64,000 bases of DNA, from positions 9,272,903-9,336,902 of the forward strand of contig NC_135223.1 in assembly GCF_052324685.1 (NCBI RefSeq), in the 5' to 3' direction. The first letter of the stretch is position 1, and each line of letters begins with the position of its first letter. A program made the position numbers and the translations under genes. The DNA comes from Brachyhypopomus gauderio (taxonomy: Eukaryota; Chordata; Actinopteri; Gymnotiformes; Hypopomidae). This document shows positions 23,851 to 37,000 of the stretch, one piece after another. The notes beneath the pieces were generated by a model that saw nothing but the letters and a program-made list of their open reading frames with translations, searched no databases and was not told the origin of the DNA.

Positions 23851-26330
23851 TTTGCCAATCTAGTGTACTTGATGTGAGCAGTCCTTCATGTTGGAATGGT
23901 GTGGTTTCATTCTGTTCTTTTACCACTGGATAAACTCGTCGGGTGAGGCAGTCATCATCACATTCTAAGAATATTGCTCCTGAGAAAGTAGTTCACGTGT
24001 TTGTTTACATGTTCATATTTTATTTTTGGTTTGCATAAATCCTTGCATATTCCAAATTATTCAGATCTCCTTTATAAACTATGTGAAAACAGCATAAATA
24101 TTTGTATTGTATTTGGGTTCTTGAGTTTAGTTTTTTCTTATTTCTAGACATCTAATTTGTGGAATGGTCAAGGCTGCTTTCACTGATGTGGTCGACTGTT
24201 TACTTTGTGCCATTTTCCAGTAATTCTCTCTAAGCAAAACACAGTAGCTGGCTTTGAACCAAATGCAAACCCAGTCCTGACGAGCCTTAAACACCATTCA
24301 TATTCTGTTCCATAATATATTGATTTGTTTTTTTTCTGCTTCTACTTCAAATAATTAGTGGAATTATATCTGTTCTGGATGAAAGCTTTTGCAGATAATC
24401 CTGACATCCTGCTAAGATGTGGTAGAAGTGTGTGCCTGTGTACATGTTTGGAGTAACTGTAATTTTGATATATGCATTCAGTCCCTGGGCCGAATGAATG
24501 TACTGTGAGAAGGCTGACAGAAAACACTTTTTTAGGTTTTATGAAAAAAGGAGATACACAATTTTTCTATAAAAGTAACATTGTTACAAATAGATGAGCT
24601 ACATCTGCCAATGAATGCATTTACAGTGTGATGTTTCATGGTTGTCCTATACAAATTTTGTAGCAGCTTTTGTATCTTAGAAAAGTTATATGTTCGTCAT
24701 ATAACCAGAATCTGATGCCAGGTATAAACTCCTTTGTACTCATATACCTACTGTAAACTGTAAAACCGCCAAAGCACTGGCTAAATTTGAATCAGTTCCA
24801 TTGCTTTAATTTTCATATTTCATTATCTGCAAGTAGCTTAAGAAACAGAAACACCAACAGTGAATTACATCTGTGTAGAAAATTATTTAAGGGAAGGCAG
24901 ACTGAATGATCTATAGATGGTTTTCATTTAGCAGCTATGGAACAAAGATCAGTAACTGATGCCTCTTCCAAATGACAAATCAAATGGTGCCTCTACAATT
25001 AAAATAGCCTGCATTCATTCTATAAGATACGTTCTATTTTAAGGTGATGAAAAGACTAGACTACATTTTGCTCAGAAAAAGGAAACTACTTGAAATGTTT
25101 TTTCATGTATAACATCGCTTTATCATGCTAATCTACCAGTACTGTGCTACATATTTCAAACACAGCAGCATATACGGGGAACGGACAAAAAAAAACCGTA
25201 AACTATATAAAAATAATATTCCAAGTACCTGAAGTACAATGGTATATGCACAAATGAGCTGGATTAGTTTGAATGCCAATTTGAAACATTTGTCATCTAG
25301 AAACGAGGTCTGAATCTGCACTTTGGTTCATTAGTTTTCAAAGCATAATGACGCAGGGGAGAATCAAGGAGGCTAAATTGTCAATGCCTGAAATGCAGGT
25401 GCATCAGTCACAAAGAGAACATTTTTTATACATCAAGGGGGAAAATGTCTGAATTATCTTAACAGCATGGACAAACTATCAGCAAAGAAGAAGGGTGGTA
25501 GCAAACTCTTCAACAATGTAAGACAGCATTTAATAGGTTGTATAACCACTTTGGATTTATAGTGGTGTGATGCCTCCTTCTCCCATGTAATTGTGCAGTA
25601 TTGTCCAGCTTTGGTCTGTTCTCATGCAGTTACCCTGCCACAGAGAGTTACACTTTGATTGGCTCATGCAGAGAACATCCTGTTCATTCTCCAGTGTACC
25701 TACTCAGGAAGGCAGGTACACAGGTATCACACCTTTCTGCAGTTCTGGTGGCTGACTAACCTCTCTCTGTGTTGCCATTATCCTGGTCTCCAACCTCCTT
25801 CATGGAGGAAACTGCTCCTTGATGATGCTCATCTTGTAGCTAAGGATCTCTTGTGTTGCTGTTTCAGTTGGTTGGTCTGCGTGATGGTCGCAGTAGTGTC
25901 GTCCATAGTGCTGCATTCACATCTTCCAGCAGCTTTTCAGGTACTTCACTTGGTCTTGGGAGTCTGCTACCAATGATCTTCAATCATAGGCATCCATAGT
26001 CCCCACATCCTTTGTGCATATACCCTCTCACAGTGGGGTTGCTTGTATAGTAGCGCAATACATGTAGTATATACATATAATCTGAAGAAGATTCTAGGTA
26101 AGTAACTGCAGTGTACTTTAGTAAGATACACAGTAATATAAAAATTGTAGTGAAGTTTCCAGAGGAACAGGACATTTTGGACAGAGGTCCTTCATCCTTC
26201 ATTAGCTGCGCACGCATATATTAAAGGGCTTGTACACATTAAAGCAAGCACTTTGCTTGCACAGCTGATGAAGGACGTTTGTCTGAACATGCTAAATATG
26301 CTGGAAACGTACTTCACTAAAAATGTTAAT
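23851..26330. other. stk31-pals2 gap, nothing recognised (no NPY)
   Basis: I looked on both strands for the neuropeptide Y precursor expected from human synteny. No ORF resembles the amidated 36-residue peptide ending in RQRY-Gly. Short ORFs here (for example 25,659-25,976 plus and 26,217-25,984 minus) have no family resemblance. Around 26,180-26,290 an imperfect inverted pair (ccttcatcattagctg-like and cagctgatgaagg) suggests a small degraded mobile element. Confidence 0.45.
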
Positions 26331-26332
26331 AT

Positions 26333-26333
<1 letters not shown>

Positions 26334-26372
<39 letters not shown>
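26334..26372. repeat. (CA)n microsatellite
   Basis: Nearly 20 perfect CA repeats in the stk31-pals2 gap. The minus-strand ORF rich in Cys and Val that crosses it is an artefact of the repeat. Confidence 0.95.
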
Positions 26373-26374
<2 letters not shown>

Positions 26375-27399
26375 CGGGCTTTGACCCCCAAACTGGGAGA
26401 ATGATGGCTCCTGCAGATCTTTTCTGAGATTTGCACCCAGAAAAGTGCAGTCCTGGAAACAGCTAAAATACTATGCAGGACCCTCAAGCTTCCAGGACCC
26501 GAGCTTGTAGGACAAAACATACACTACACTACATATATCTACATACCTACATATACAAGTAAAATGCAGTGTAAATATGCAAACGAAATTTCATAAGCAT
26601 TATAAGGACTACCAAAGTAGATATGGTAGTTACATTAATACTGCCCTCTTCTGGCCGCAAACCTCCTTGAATGGCAGTGTCGGCTAGTATAATATTAAAT
26701 ACTTTTGTATTAAATACAAAAATGCACAATGTCATCTTGCATGCTTTGCCTGGCATGGCATGAAAAGCGATTAGGATGTAGGATCTTATTAGCACACCAG
26801 GTTGCTATAGCATATAATGTCTCAATCTGAATTAATTTTCACATATCGTTCTCATAAATGCATAAATAGATAGCTTAGCTACTTTTCTAATAGCCTTTGA
26901 CAGGTTCAAAATTGTGTGGAGAGGGTCATGTAATACATTAGGACTTATGTGGAGATGTCATTAAGTCCGTCTGCAAATTTCAATCAGAATGTAAGCAAGT
27001 GCTATTCTTGAGGCCCTTTAATTCCGTAGATTAATAAATGTAGATGTCTGTGCACAGACGTGTAAGTGAGTGTTATGGACGAAGTGCTCCTGAAAGCCAT
27101 TACTCCAGCGTAAAGGGGCAGGACATCGGCTGGCCATGGAGCCCAGGCGTCAGTGTGCGGGGCTAGTCTAGAGATTTGACTGACAACACAGGATGAGCGC
27201 TTTCTCCGAGCTGCCGTGAAACCTGTAGGGGGTAGGGTGGGGGGTGAGGTCGAGTCTTAGTGGGACAGGACCACACGGGAATATTGGGTATGTGCTTTTG
27301 TTGTATTTTTTTACTGTGTGTTCTTCTTGTATTATTATTATTAGGAAAGGAACCAAAGTATTTTGGGTCAGCACGTGGCTGTCTGTTCAGTTCGACTGT

Positions 27400-28420
27400 G
27401 TCGATGTGCTAGCTAGCCACTTTTGATAACAACGCCGATCAGCTAACTTAGCGCTATTTAGCCTGCTAGCTGCCTAGCTAATAATAACCAGCTGATATTT
27501 GTTAGCTATATGGGGCTGTTGGCTAATAATCAGTTGCAAACAGCACCTTCAACCAGCGACTACTACAAACGAGTGAGGAATGCGCGGCGGTGCCGTTTTC
27601 CTGTAATAACTCGGGTCACACTACTTCAGAAGAACTTTTCTTTTCTTCACACACATAACTTGGAGCTAAGCAGCTAGCTCGCCCGGTCCACGACTCCACA
27701 TCGTTCGTGTGCTAACGCGCTAGCTGGCGAGACGCGGCTTCCCAAAGTTGAATGGGGAACGAGACATGGCGCACGTGCGCGCCCGTTTAACGGCGAGTTC
27801 CCGTCGTTTGAGCGCCGTCTCGTAGCGTTAAGACGGACACGGCGAGGAATAAAGAACCAGGGCGGGAAAGTTTTGACTGTGGAGATAACGTATTGGTTAG
27901 TTTTTCTACAGGTTATCGGTCTCCTGTGTGAACTTGACGAGACTCGCTGAGGCAGCTAGCCCGTTAGCGAGGTTAGCTCCCTAGTTGACGAGACGCTCCG
28001 GTGTGTCACGGTTAGTAGTAGCGGGTCCTAAACACCGAAACCTAAAATATGACGCCGAGTCAGTCGACCTGGTCCGGGTCTGTTTCAACACTGAGGCGCG
28101 GTGTCGGTTGGCTGTCTCGTCTAGTTTAGTTTCCCCCTCAGACCGTATGAGTCTGGACTTGTACACCGCGCCCCCTCCGTGTCTCTCACTCCCCGCTCCC
28201 TCCACCAGTTTGTGCGGGTTTTCACATCTGTGCTCTGGTAAGGTCTCACACGTTCGCCAAGTTTAAACGAACTTTTCGATTAAAGTAACGGCGTGTCGGC
28301 TGATTTCAGTGTGACGGTTGGGGCGGAGGGTTGTTAGTTTCGTGCGCGCGATGGTTCTCTCGCTCGCGCCGACTCGGCTGGTCTCGCGCACCACGCCGCG
28401 TCTCACATCCAGAAGGGGAA
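27400..28420 (+). promoter_or_regulatory. CpG-rich promoter island of pals2
   Basis: From about 27,540 the sequence becomes the most CpG-dense in the window (for example gcgcacgtgcgcgcccg and cggcgagttcccgtcg), then fades after 28,420. The left edge is rich in gctagct words. It lies 5.7-6.6 kb upstream of the pals2 start codon, where a noncoding first exon is expected. The short ORFs at 27,985-28,266 and 28,318-28,527 look like untranslated leader or CpG chance frames, not proteins I recognise. The transcription start is unknown. Confidence 0.65.
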
Positions 28421-29168
28421 ACGGTCACTTAAGCTGGATAGAAACAGTACCGAACATCAGTATTGGGGAAATACGTGAGGCGCTGATTTTACACATTGCT
28501 CGTATTTTGGAATCTATATTTGTGTAACCTTCGATTTAAAAGGTTTTTTTCTCGTAAGGGATTTGATATGAGTGGCAGTTATTGCATAATATTACGAAAA
28601 CGGAGAAAATGTAAGTTATTTAACTGACGTACAAGGAACGGAAATCTGACTATAACGCCAATCTGTGCACTCACATTATGCTTATTAACCTGATTTGGCG
28701 GATTTTGCTGCCCACTTGTATGCTTAATAACCCAGCTGTAATGCACAGTTACAGAGTCTGAGTCTCATTTATTGGTGCCAATGTATACCTTAAATATCAT
28801 TCTTGGATGTGTGATGCTCTTTGATCTGAGGTCGAGAATAAATTAACAAACATAACTTTCCTTAATAAAGAAAGAACTTGGTAAAACTACTTTCTTATGG
28901 AGTAGTTTAACAATACTGTGATGGGCAGTGTGATATTGTTATCACTGTTTAAATGTTGTTCTTATAAACCAGGTGATTTATCAGAGTAATATTTCAGTGC
29001 ATATTGCCAAGCTGGATGTTTTCTACAAAATGTAGATTTAAACTGGTAAATGTCGTCTGTAAATGATGCCACAAACTGCATTGTAACAAGATGGTGATAG
29101 AATATTGGCAAATGGTCATGTTTAAGTTTTTTTTAACAAGCTGTTTGATTTTTGTGTTCCTCTAACCC

Positions 29169-29213
29169 AGAGACCGTATATATACGGTATTGGACCATAT
29201 ATATACGGTCTCT
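29169..29213. repeat. 45-bp near-perfect hairpin palindrome
   Basis: The left arm agagaccgtatatatacggt pairs with the right arm accatatatatacggtctct (19 of 20 positions) around a 5-base loop, attgg. The direct repeats ctctaaccc lie immediately outside both arms, which resembles a target-site duplication. It is in the presumed first intron of pals2. Confidence 0.85.
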
Positions 29214-29307
29214 GCTCTAACCCTAGAAAAAATTCAACTGTAACATGTTACTATCACTATGTTACTATTATACTATTGCATTACTATTTTTGTACAATCT
29301 CTTCCAG

Positions 29308-29383
29308 GTTCTGCTGAGGTCTAAGACTCTGGGTGCAGATAATATAACGAGGCTTTGGGACTTGAATTGGAATCATTTTATAG
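29308..29383 (+). other. pals2: Candidate noncoding 5' UTR exon of pals2
   Basis: A 76-base segment is preceded by a good acceptor (acaatctcttccag) and followed by a strong donor (ATAG|gtgagt). It sits between the CpG island and the first coding exon on the same strand. PALS2/MPP6 genes have noncoding leader exons, so this is a plausible one. No transcript evidence is available, and the coding ORF across it is not meaningful. Confidence 0.35.
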
Positions 29384-29419
29384 GTGAGTTAGTCCCATTA
29401 TATATTCTCTCCCCCACAC

Positions 29420-29519
<100 letters not shown>

Positions 29520-30453
29520 AAATTGACAATTATTCTTTTCAGTTTGATCAACTATATCACCAGATATTACATTTTCCAGGTTCCAAGTGCTATAATCATT
29601 CTCAGTGTGTATGATTAATGTTTGTGTAGATTATTATGCAACACACCACTGGAAATGTGAAGGAACAAGGAATAATATTGTTCAGTAAAGATATAAATAT
29701 AGGATATTAATAGTGTATGGCTATTCACTCTGCACATTTTATTACAGAAGTTGTTTAGTCATCCAAAATAAATTTTCTTTCGATGTTTTATGCCACTTTT
29801 CTGGAAGACTCTTTATCAAGACTCCACAGGCTGTGAATGCAGGTTGAGTTTCCTTTCCATCAGGCCGCATTACTAACCGATATGTTCACATAATTATAAG
29901 GTTGCAAAGATGGGTCCAGATATGGCTCCTATTTATCTTATTTCCATGAGACAAAGCTCTTGATTTGTTTGTTAAGACAAATCATAGGCAGTCAGGTTAT
30001 CAACTCAGAATTGTGTGAAATATCAAATCTGATGGTTTTAATTAAAAAGACCAACAAAAAGTTATTATTTAATTTAAACTTCATTATCATAACTGTGCTA
30101 ACACCATTGAGCCCCCACGTGATGAGGTGTTCTGCCGTGTCTAAGCATGCTGTACTAGTGAGATTGTCTATTTACTAAACATCTCTTGAAAGCCCTTTCA
30201 TCATGGAGAGTTTAAATGTTAAAAATGGCGAGCGTAGGTGGTGAGGGGGGGGTTTCAGGTTCTTAATGTAAGGGTTTGTGTCTCTAGTAAGCAAAGTGTA
30301 GCATTAAGGATCATTTTGTGGGCATAAAAGATAAACCCAGCACATATCGGAATGAAGTATGAGTTATATATCCTGTAATTAGACTTTTAGCTCAGTATTT
30401 AGTGTAGAATGTAGCCCCAAAGACCTGCCAGTGCAGGTACTGTGTACTTTGAC

Positions 30454-30918
30454 TGTTTTTAGAGAATGTCTGTACTGTTGGTCTCTGTTTTTAGAGAATG
30501 TCTGTGCTGTTGGTCTCCTCTGTTTTTAGAGAATGTCTGTGCTGTTGGTCTCCTCTGTTTTTAAAGAATGTCTGTGCTGTTGGTCTCCTCTGTTTTTAGA
30601 GAATGTCTGTGCTGTTGGTCTCCTCTGTTTTTAGAGAATGTCTACTGTTGGTCTCCTCTGTTTTTAGAGAATGTCTACTGTTGGTCTCCTCTGTTTTTAG
30701 AGAATGTCTGTGCTGTTGGTCTCCTCTGTTTTTAAAGAATGTCTGTGCTGTTGGTCTCCTCTGTTTTTAAAGAATGTCTGTGCTGTTGGTCTCCTCTGTT
30801 TTTAGAGAATGTCTGTGCTGTTGGTCTCCTCTGTTTTTAGAGAATGTCTACTGTTGGTCTCCTCTGTTTTTAGAGAATGTATGTACTGTTGGTCTCCTGT
30901 TTTTGAAGAATGTCTGTA
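30454..30918. repeat. 35-bp minisatellite
   Basis: About 13 tandem copies of gaatgtctgtgctgttggtc followed by tcctctgtttttaga, with 4-bp-shorter units (tctactg) interspersed. It is intronic to pals2. The plus-strand ORF with repeated SVFRECLCCWSPL-type peptides is a product of the repeat. Confidence 0.93.
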
Positions 30919-30929
30919 CTGTTAGTCTC

Positions 30930-32770
30930 TTTTTCTTCACCCTTCGTCTTTTCCCTCATAATATTGGTTTCTCGTCCTCCAAACTGTGTTCATGAATCAG
31001 CCTGACATTTTATTTCTTCTTAAGCCAAACTAATGTCTTTAGTCTACTTTAGTCTTCTTTGCTCCAGTGGACAATCCATCCAACTGCGAAACAGTGCAGA
31101 CTGCTCGACCGTATGGTGATGAAATCCACGTTGTTGAACCTGTGACGGTACACTTTGTGATGTGGAAGCTTTGTGTGTCTCCAGTCCTCTAGGTGCACTG
31201 GTCTCACTCTGATTGAAGACTCGCACAAGTTTTATGTAGGCTGTGCGCTTGACCTGTGATATAGGATTAATGACTGTTGCCAGTGTCAAGGCTGGTGCAG
31301 GTAAGCCCCTCAGGAATGAACAGAAGTCCTTCATGATATGATGTGTACATATCAGAACTGTGGGAACATTGGGAAAACCAGTGAAGTGAATTTTAAATGC
31401 TTTAAAGTGTACTTAAAGCTAAAATATATATATACATGTATAAACAGCCCAAAGAGAGTGAGCAGAATATTGGTCTCATGGTGAGAGAATTTCAGTCATG
31501 ATGATGTATCCCTAATATATTGATGGTAAGCCGAACTGTCCATTTTGGTTGATTTGCATCATAATTTTGCTTCTTATCATAAGCAGTATGGAACACCTGT
31601 GCTAATGGCATTTTTGCTTGGCTGAAAAATCCTTGTCTTTCACATTTCTAACGTGTGTCCTGTCTGGCTAGCTTCAGATTGTTTAGACTTTCAAAACCAT
31701 CTGAACTCTATGCTGACAAGGCTGTGTTGCATCAACACTGTCTGGAGAAGTTCAGCCCTTGGATAATTCTTATTGCCTTGATGGGTTAGAAGTAGCAGAT
31801 GTAGCAGCATGAACATTGATACGTTCAGGACCACAATGGGCCAAATGCTTTGAGGGAAGGAAAAAGAATATCTGTTCATTTTGTTCAGTCCATTCTTGCC
31901 CCAGTACATTCATATGAAAATGAGGTCCTTGCATGAAGCCTTTCATTAATTGCAAGTCCCATTAGCGAAATTCATGTAGCAACGATCATTCTGGTAAAGA
32001 GGTTGTGTGGTTAGGCTGGTAGTTTGATTCCCAACAAAACCACAGCCTGAAACCCCCAGGATCAGTCGACCACAATCTCACTGAACTTCCAGAGATGGAG
32101 GTTTACGGCGATCTGTCCACGTCAGAGCAATGCTGGCCACTCACGCATATCAGCCACTAAGTACATATACAGAACTGCACAGCTTGGTCCGTCCTTGGGC
32201 ACCTTGAGCCGTTCTGGGATGCTGCAAAAGCACCAGCTTGGCAGAGGTGTGATGGGCTGCGTGCGTGACACAGGAAGTCCGTGTTTGTCTTTACGCTCCT
32301 GTGCTGGTACTAATCATGTCCTAGTGGACATGCAGATGACAGGTGGGAACTGGTGATGAGTAACACTGGCAAGAAGACCGAGGAGCAAAAACCTTTGATT
32401 ACTAACCACTTGAATAGGTCCAACCCTTATTTGAAACTGCAGATGAAAGGAAATTGGCATTCCACCGTGCACGCTGTTCTCAGAACTGGAATAGCGTGTT
32501 GTGTTGCTATAAAGTTTGACACCCTGCTGCGCGAGAGGTCTGTGTGTAGGTGTTCTCACCATGGAGATGATTACTATTAACAGTAATGTGATGAGGTCAA
32601 ATCGTGACAAGTCGGCTTGTTTGACGTGGCATAAGCAATTTTCACAGTGTTGGTATTCATTCATGGATTCATTATCATAACCGAACAGTGGGGAAACAGT
32701 AGAGTTGGAGATGCAGTATGAAATATTGATATTCTTATGCGGACATCTGACCATCAGCCCTGAATGTTCT
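30930..32770. other. pals2 intron 1, mostly unrecognised; possible SINE near 32.0 kb
   Basis: No exon is supportable in this part of the intron. Around 31,995-32,100 the words gttgtgtggttaggctgg and gtttgattcccaac resemble the A and B boxes of a tRNA-derived SINE head, but no clear tail was found. The minus-strand ORFs at 31,334-31,044 and 32,754-32,314 match no family I know. Confidence 0.3.
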
Positions 32771-32779
32771 TCTGGGATA

Positions 32780-33425
32780 TCAATATGGATCAGTAAGGAG
32801 CCTCCACTCTTTCAAGGCTTTCTACTAGATGTTGGAGTGTGGGGATCTATGTTCTTCTTATGAAGTCAGGCCCTGATGTTGGACAAAAAGGCCTGGTTTT
32901 CTTTCCAGGTCAAATGTGTTCAGAGGGGCTGAGCATGGGGGGTCCTTGCAGGCCACTGGAGTTTCTTCACACCAATCATAAAAACTTATAGACTTCACTT
33001 TGTTGAACAGTGGCTCAGTCATGTTAGAACAGGAATTTGCCTTCCCTGAACTGTTGCCACAATGTTGGGAGCGTGTAATTGTCTAAAATGCCTCTAATGC
33101 TATAGCAATAACATCACCCTTCACTGAATTAAGGGGCTTAGCCCAAACCCTAAAGCACAGCCCCTGACTATGCGTAGTGGGACCACACATTTCTGGAAGG
33201 TAACATTTTCAGCCGGCTTGTGGGTAACAAACCTAAAATGCCAAGAATTACTCCAGAGTCCACTGGTGGCATGCTTCACGTTTAGAGTCACCGAGCTCTT
33301 CGCTATGACCCTTCTGACTGTCAGTGTTTGTCTATGGAGATAACATGGCCTCATGTTCATGTTTGCAATGGGTGTTGCTAAAACACTTGAACTCAGATAG
33401 TTAGGAGGGGTGTCCACATACGTTG
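32780..33425 (-). mobile_element. Tc1-like transposon relic, copy 2
   Basis: Longer copy of the family at 23,480-23,850, in reverse orientation. It contains ccttcactgaattaaggggc, tgttgccacaatgttggg and gttagaacaggaatttgcc, which correspond to the central part of a fish Tc1 transposase read on the minus strand. Stops and frameshifts occur throughout, so it is inactive. It lies in pals2 intron 1. Confidence 0.75.
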
Positions 33426-34077
33426 GACTAGATTGTGTATCTCTTAGTGCATGTAAGTACTAAGATTTGGCCACTATTCTTTGCGGAAACATGCCCATAC
33501 ATATTATATGATAAGAAGCATAGTACTTCATTCACTATTTTGTTTGTTTGTTTTTAAACTTTAGTCTTTTTTTTTATTTACGCATAAACAACTACAAACA
33601 ATACATTCTATGACATGTTAATTTGGCTGAATTGGTGGTGAATGTCTGTTAGTAATTTGCAGCTCAGTTCTGATGCTGAACCCAAAATTCACTGCCTAAT
33701 TCAACTTGCATAATGTAAGATAATGATTTATTCCATAGAGACAACAAAGGATTATTGAAAGTCTCTCTGGATGAGATCGTCTGCTGAACACTCTAAATGT
33801 AAATGTGACTGTCGCCATTGGTTGAAGCATAGATGCTCCCTGCTGTCATGCAGACTCACTGCAACTAATAATGATTCAAATAAGTCGCAGATTGTTGATG
33901 ACTGTATAAAGGTGTGATTTATGTTTCTGAGTGGGCCTCGGGAAGAATTATGTGTGTATGATGATGATGCACGCACAAAGGTGCCATTATCATGTTTGAC
34001 AAACATATGAATATTGATGTAGAGAACATTTTTACTTTTGTTAAAAATGAAAGTGATCTTTTTTTTTTTCTGCAGCT

Positions 34078-37000
34078 ATGCAGCAAGTGTTGGACAACCT
34101 CAAGGAGATGCCCTCATCCACCGGAGCCAAAGACATCGACCTCATCTTCCTGCGTGGCATTATGGAGAGTCCCATTGTCCGTTCGCTTGCCAAGGTGACC
34201 AAGTCACCGCTTATCTGCCATCCAAATAGTAATCTTGTACGTGTCAGTAATATTTAAAAAAATGTCTGTGCAGTAAAGGCAGTGAGACTTTGGTGCTATT
34301 GATTAAGCAGGCAACGATGGCTCTTGTTGAAGAGTTGATTCAACAGCGGTGGAGTTTCACAAGTGTGATTATGAATTTCTCTGCTTATAAATCAGGTGCA
34401 GTGTAGAAGTGAATGGAGAAATGTATTTTGATTAAGGCAGGACACTCCAGACTCCTGACAATAGACAGGCAGTAAAGCCCACTTGTGGGTGTGTGCGCGC
34501 GCATGCGTGCGCTTTAATATATATCAAGTGAGGTGAGTTAAAGAGACATGAAAAAGGGGAGGTTGGGTGGATGGTTTTAAAGAATGTTCATCATGAAAGT
34601 TGAAACATCTCACCCGAGGCTTTGGCCCCGTGTTTCCCCGTAAGACCAGTGAACGCGCTCAGTTCCTCGGTTCTCTTCCTCTCCAGGCTCACGAGCGATT
34701 GGAGGATGTGAAACTGGAGGCGGTGCGAGACAGAAACGTAGAGCTGGTGGGTGAGATCCTGTCGGACATCAGCGGGCTGGTCGAGCGTGACGCCAGCGCT
34801 GCAGAACTCTCCAGCATTCTGAAGGAGCCGCACTTCCAGGTACAGCAGACATCCAGTCTCCACAGCAGACATCCAGTCTCCACAGCAGACATCCAGTCTC
34901 CACAGCAGACATCCAGTCTCCACAGCAGACATCCAGTCTCCACAGCAGACACCCAGTCTCCACAGCAGACACCCAGTCTCCACAGCAGACACCCAGTCTC
35001 CACAGCAGACACCCAGTCTCCACAGCAGACACCCAGTCTCCACAGCAGACACCCAGTCTCCACAGCAGACACCCAGTCTCCACAGCAGACACCCAGTCTC
35101 CACAGCAGACACCCAGTCTCCACAGCAGACACATCTGGATCTTCTGTGCATTGGTTACAGCACCACAAAAGTAGAAAAGTAGAGTGTGCACACGTTTTCA
35201 GACTTTTCCCCAGTGATCAGGGGCTTTGGATTAATTGAATCACATTTGTGCATGACAGTTTTTATTTATTTACTTTTTGTTTGTGCTTCGATCTGATTAA
35301 TTGTTATGTGATCCGTTTAATTAAATTATAAATATTAATTATATAAAATGTATTTTATATTAAATAAATGATATAATTGTACATATGATTGTTGTTGCGG
35401 GTTATTCTGATTTTCACTCATTGTCTTCAGTCTTTAATAGAGGCTCATGATAAGGTGGCTGCTAAATCTTACGAAACCCCCCCGTCTGCGGCGGACCCCG
35501 TCTCCCCCAGCGCCGCTGCCCTCGTGCCGGCCGACACCGTGCGCATGATCAGCATCCAGAAGAAGGCCGGGGAGCCCCTGGTGAGCAGAACCGCGTCCTC
35601 ACCAGAACCTCCGCACGCCCTGCTTCCATTCCGATTATCATCAAACGATAATGGGTGGTAAAACCTTTTGCTGGGACCCAGTGTTCATTCCAGATATTGA
35701 TCTATTAAACGAAGCACTTATAGCTTAAATCTTACGAAGCACTCGGAAGCACCTCATTTGAGGGCATTAAAAGAACCTGGACATATGTTCAGGTGTCCTT
35801 GGCGTGTATTGAGCGTCCTGAAGTCTGTGGAGACACAAACTCCAACAGATGCTGAGGGCCTTCCTTGTGATAAGCTGCTGGGTGTGTGCTGTAACCATCT
35901 CCTGCTTCTCTGGGAGGCTGTTGGTGTCTGAGACTTGTGGTTTGCATCTAATGATGTACCCACTGAGATATTGTTAATTTTAGTTTCGCTTTCACGTGTG
36001 TGGTTTGATAGCAACTGCGGCAGCCCTCTAGAGAGTGTTCAGCATTAGATTCAACATTGATTGAGATTTTTCTTTTCAATGAAAATGATTCCTTTGTAAT
36101 AGTCTCTGTTCCAGTCAGTTGGTCTATTAGATTGTTGGCAATTGTTTTCCTTGCTACGGAAGACCTACTGAGTTGTTTATTTTGGCGTGCATGTTATTTA
36201 AGTTATTTGTGTGATTTGTACTTTTGCATGATGTCTGCTTTGGTTTGATTTTAAAGAGGATTCAAAGCCCTCCTCCCTCATAGGAATTCAGATGCCTGGT
36301 ACGATTCAAAGCCTGTCCCAAGAGTCCTAAAATACATTTCAGTTGAGGCACTGGTTGATCTTTAACATCCATACCAAAGAGATTCTGTAGAGAGTGTTGG
36401 GTTTATGAGGTGTGGACACGAGGGCCTGTGGGAACAGCGTGAGACGTGGCCATGCGCACGTCACCACGCATGTTCGCGTGTGTCTTAAGGCGCATTCTGT
36501 GCGGGCCGTCGTCTTCAGGGCGTGACATTCCGAGTGGAGAACGGCGACCTGGTCATCGCCCGCATTCTCCACGGCAGCATGATCGACAGGCAGGGCATGC
36601 TGCACGCGGGCGACGTCATCCGGGAGATGAACGGCCTGGAGGTGGGCAGCGACCCCACCGCCCTGCAGCAGATGCTGAAGGACACCAGTGGCAGCATCAC
36701 CCTCAAGATCCTGCCCAGTTACAAAGACACGCCCACACCTGCGCAGGTGGGTGGGGGAGGGGCGCCGCCGTTCAGATGCACCACACTCTCTTCTTCGCTC
36801 TTTACTGGTTCTTCAGCCTTTACTGATAGGCCACGTGCTTTTGGGGCGAGGTGGAAGAGTTTGACCCTTTTGCCTTCGTGGCATTAGACACGGAAGATGA
36901 CCCGAGGATGGAAGACTTATCTAAACTGTGGTACATCGGTATACATCTCAGATTCTTGACTTCAGTCCAGATTTCCGCTGGGGCTTCTCTGTGCTGTTGG

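Noticed and set aside
23233..27400. NPY precursor gene
   Set aside because: Expected from synteny, but no frame on either strand resembles the NPY peptide or its signal sequence.
28318..28527. CpG-island ORF of 69 codons as a protein gene
   Set aside because: GC-rich DNA gives chance open frames. No domain, and it is most likely pals2 leader or promoter sequence.
34600..35238. 212-codon plus-strand ORF and 140-186-codon minus-strand ORFs
   Set aside because: They are a real pals2 exon reading into a 20-bp minisatellite and the antisense of that repeat. The length comes from the repeat being free of stops in most frames.
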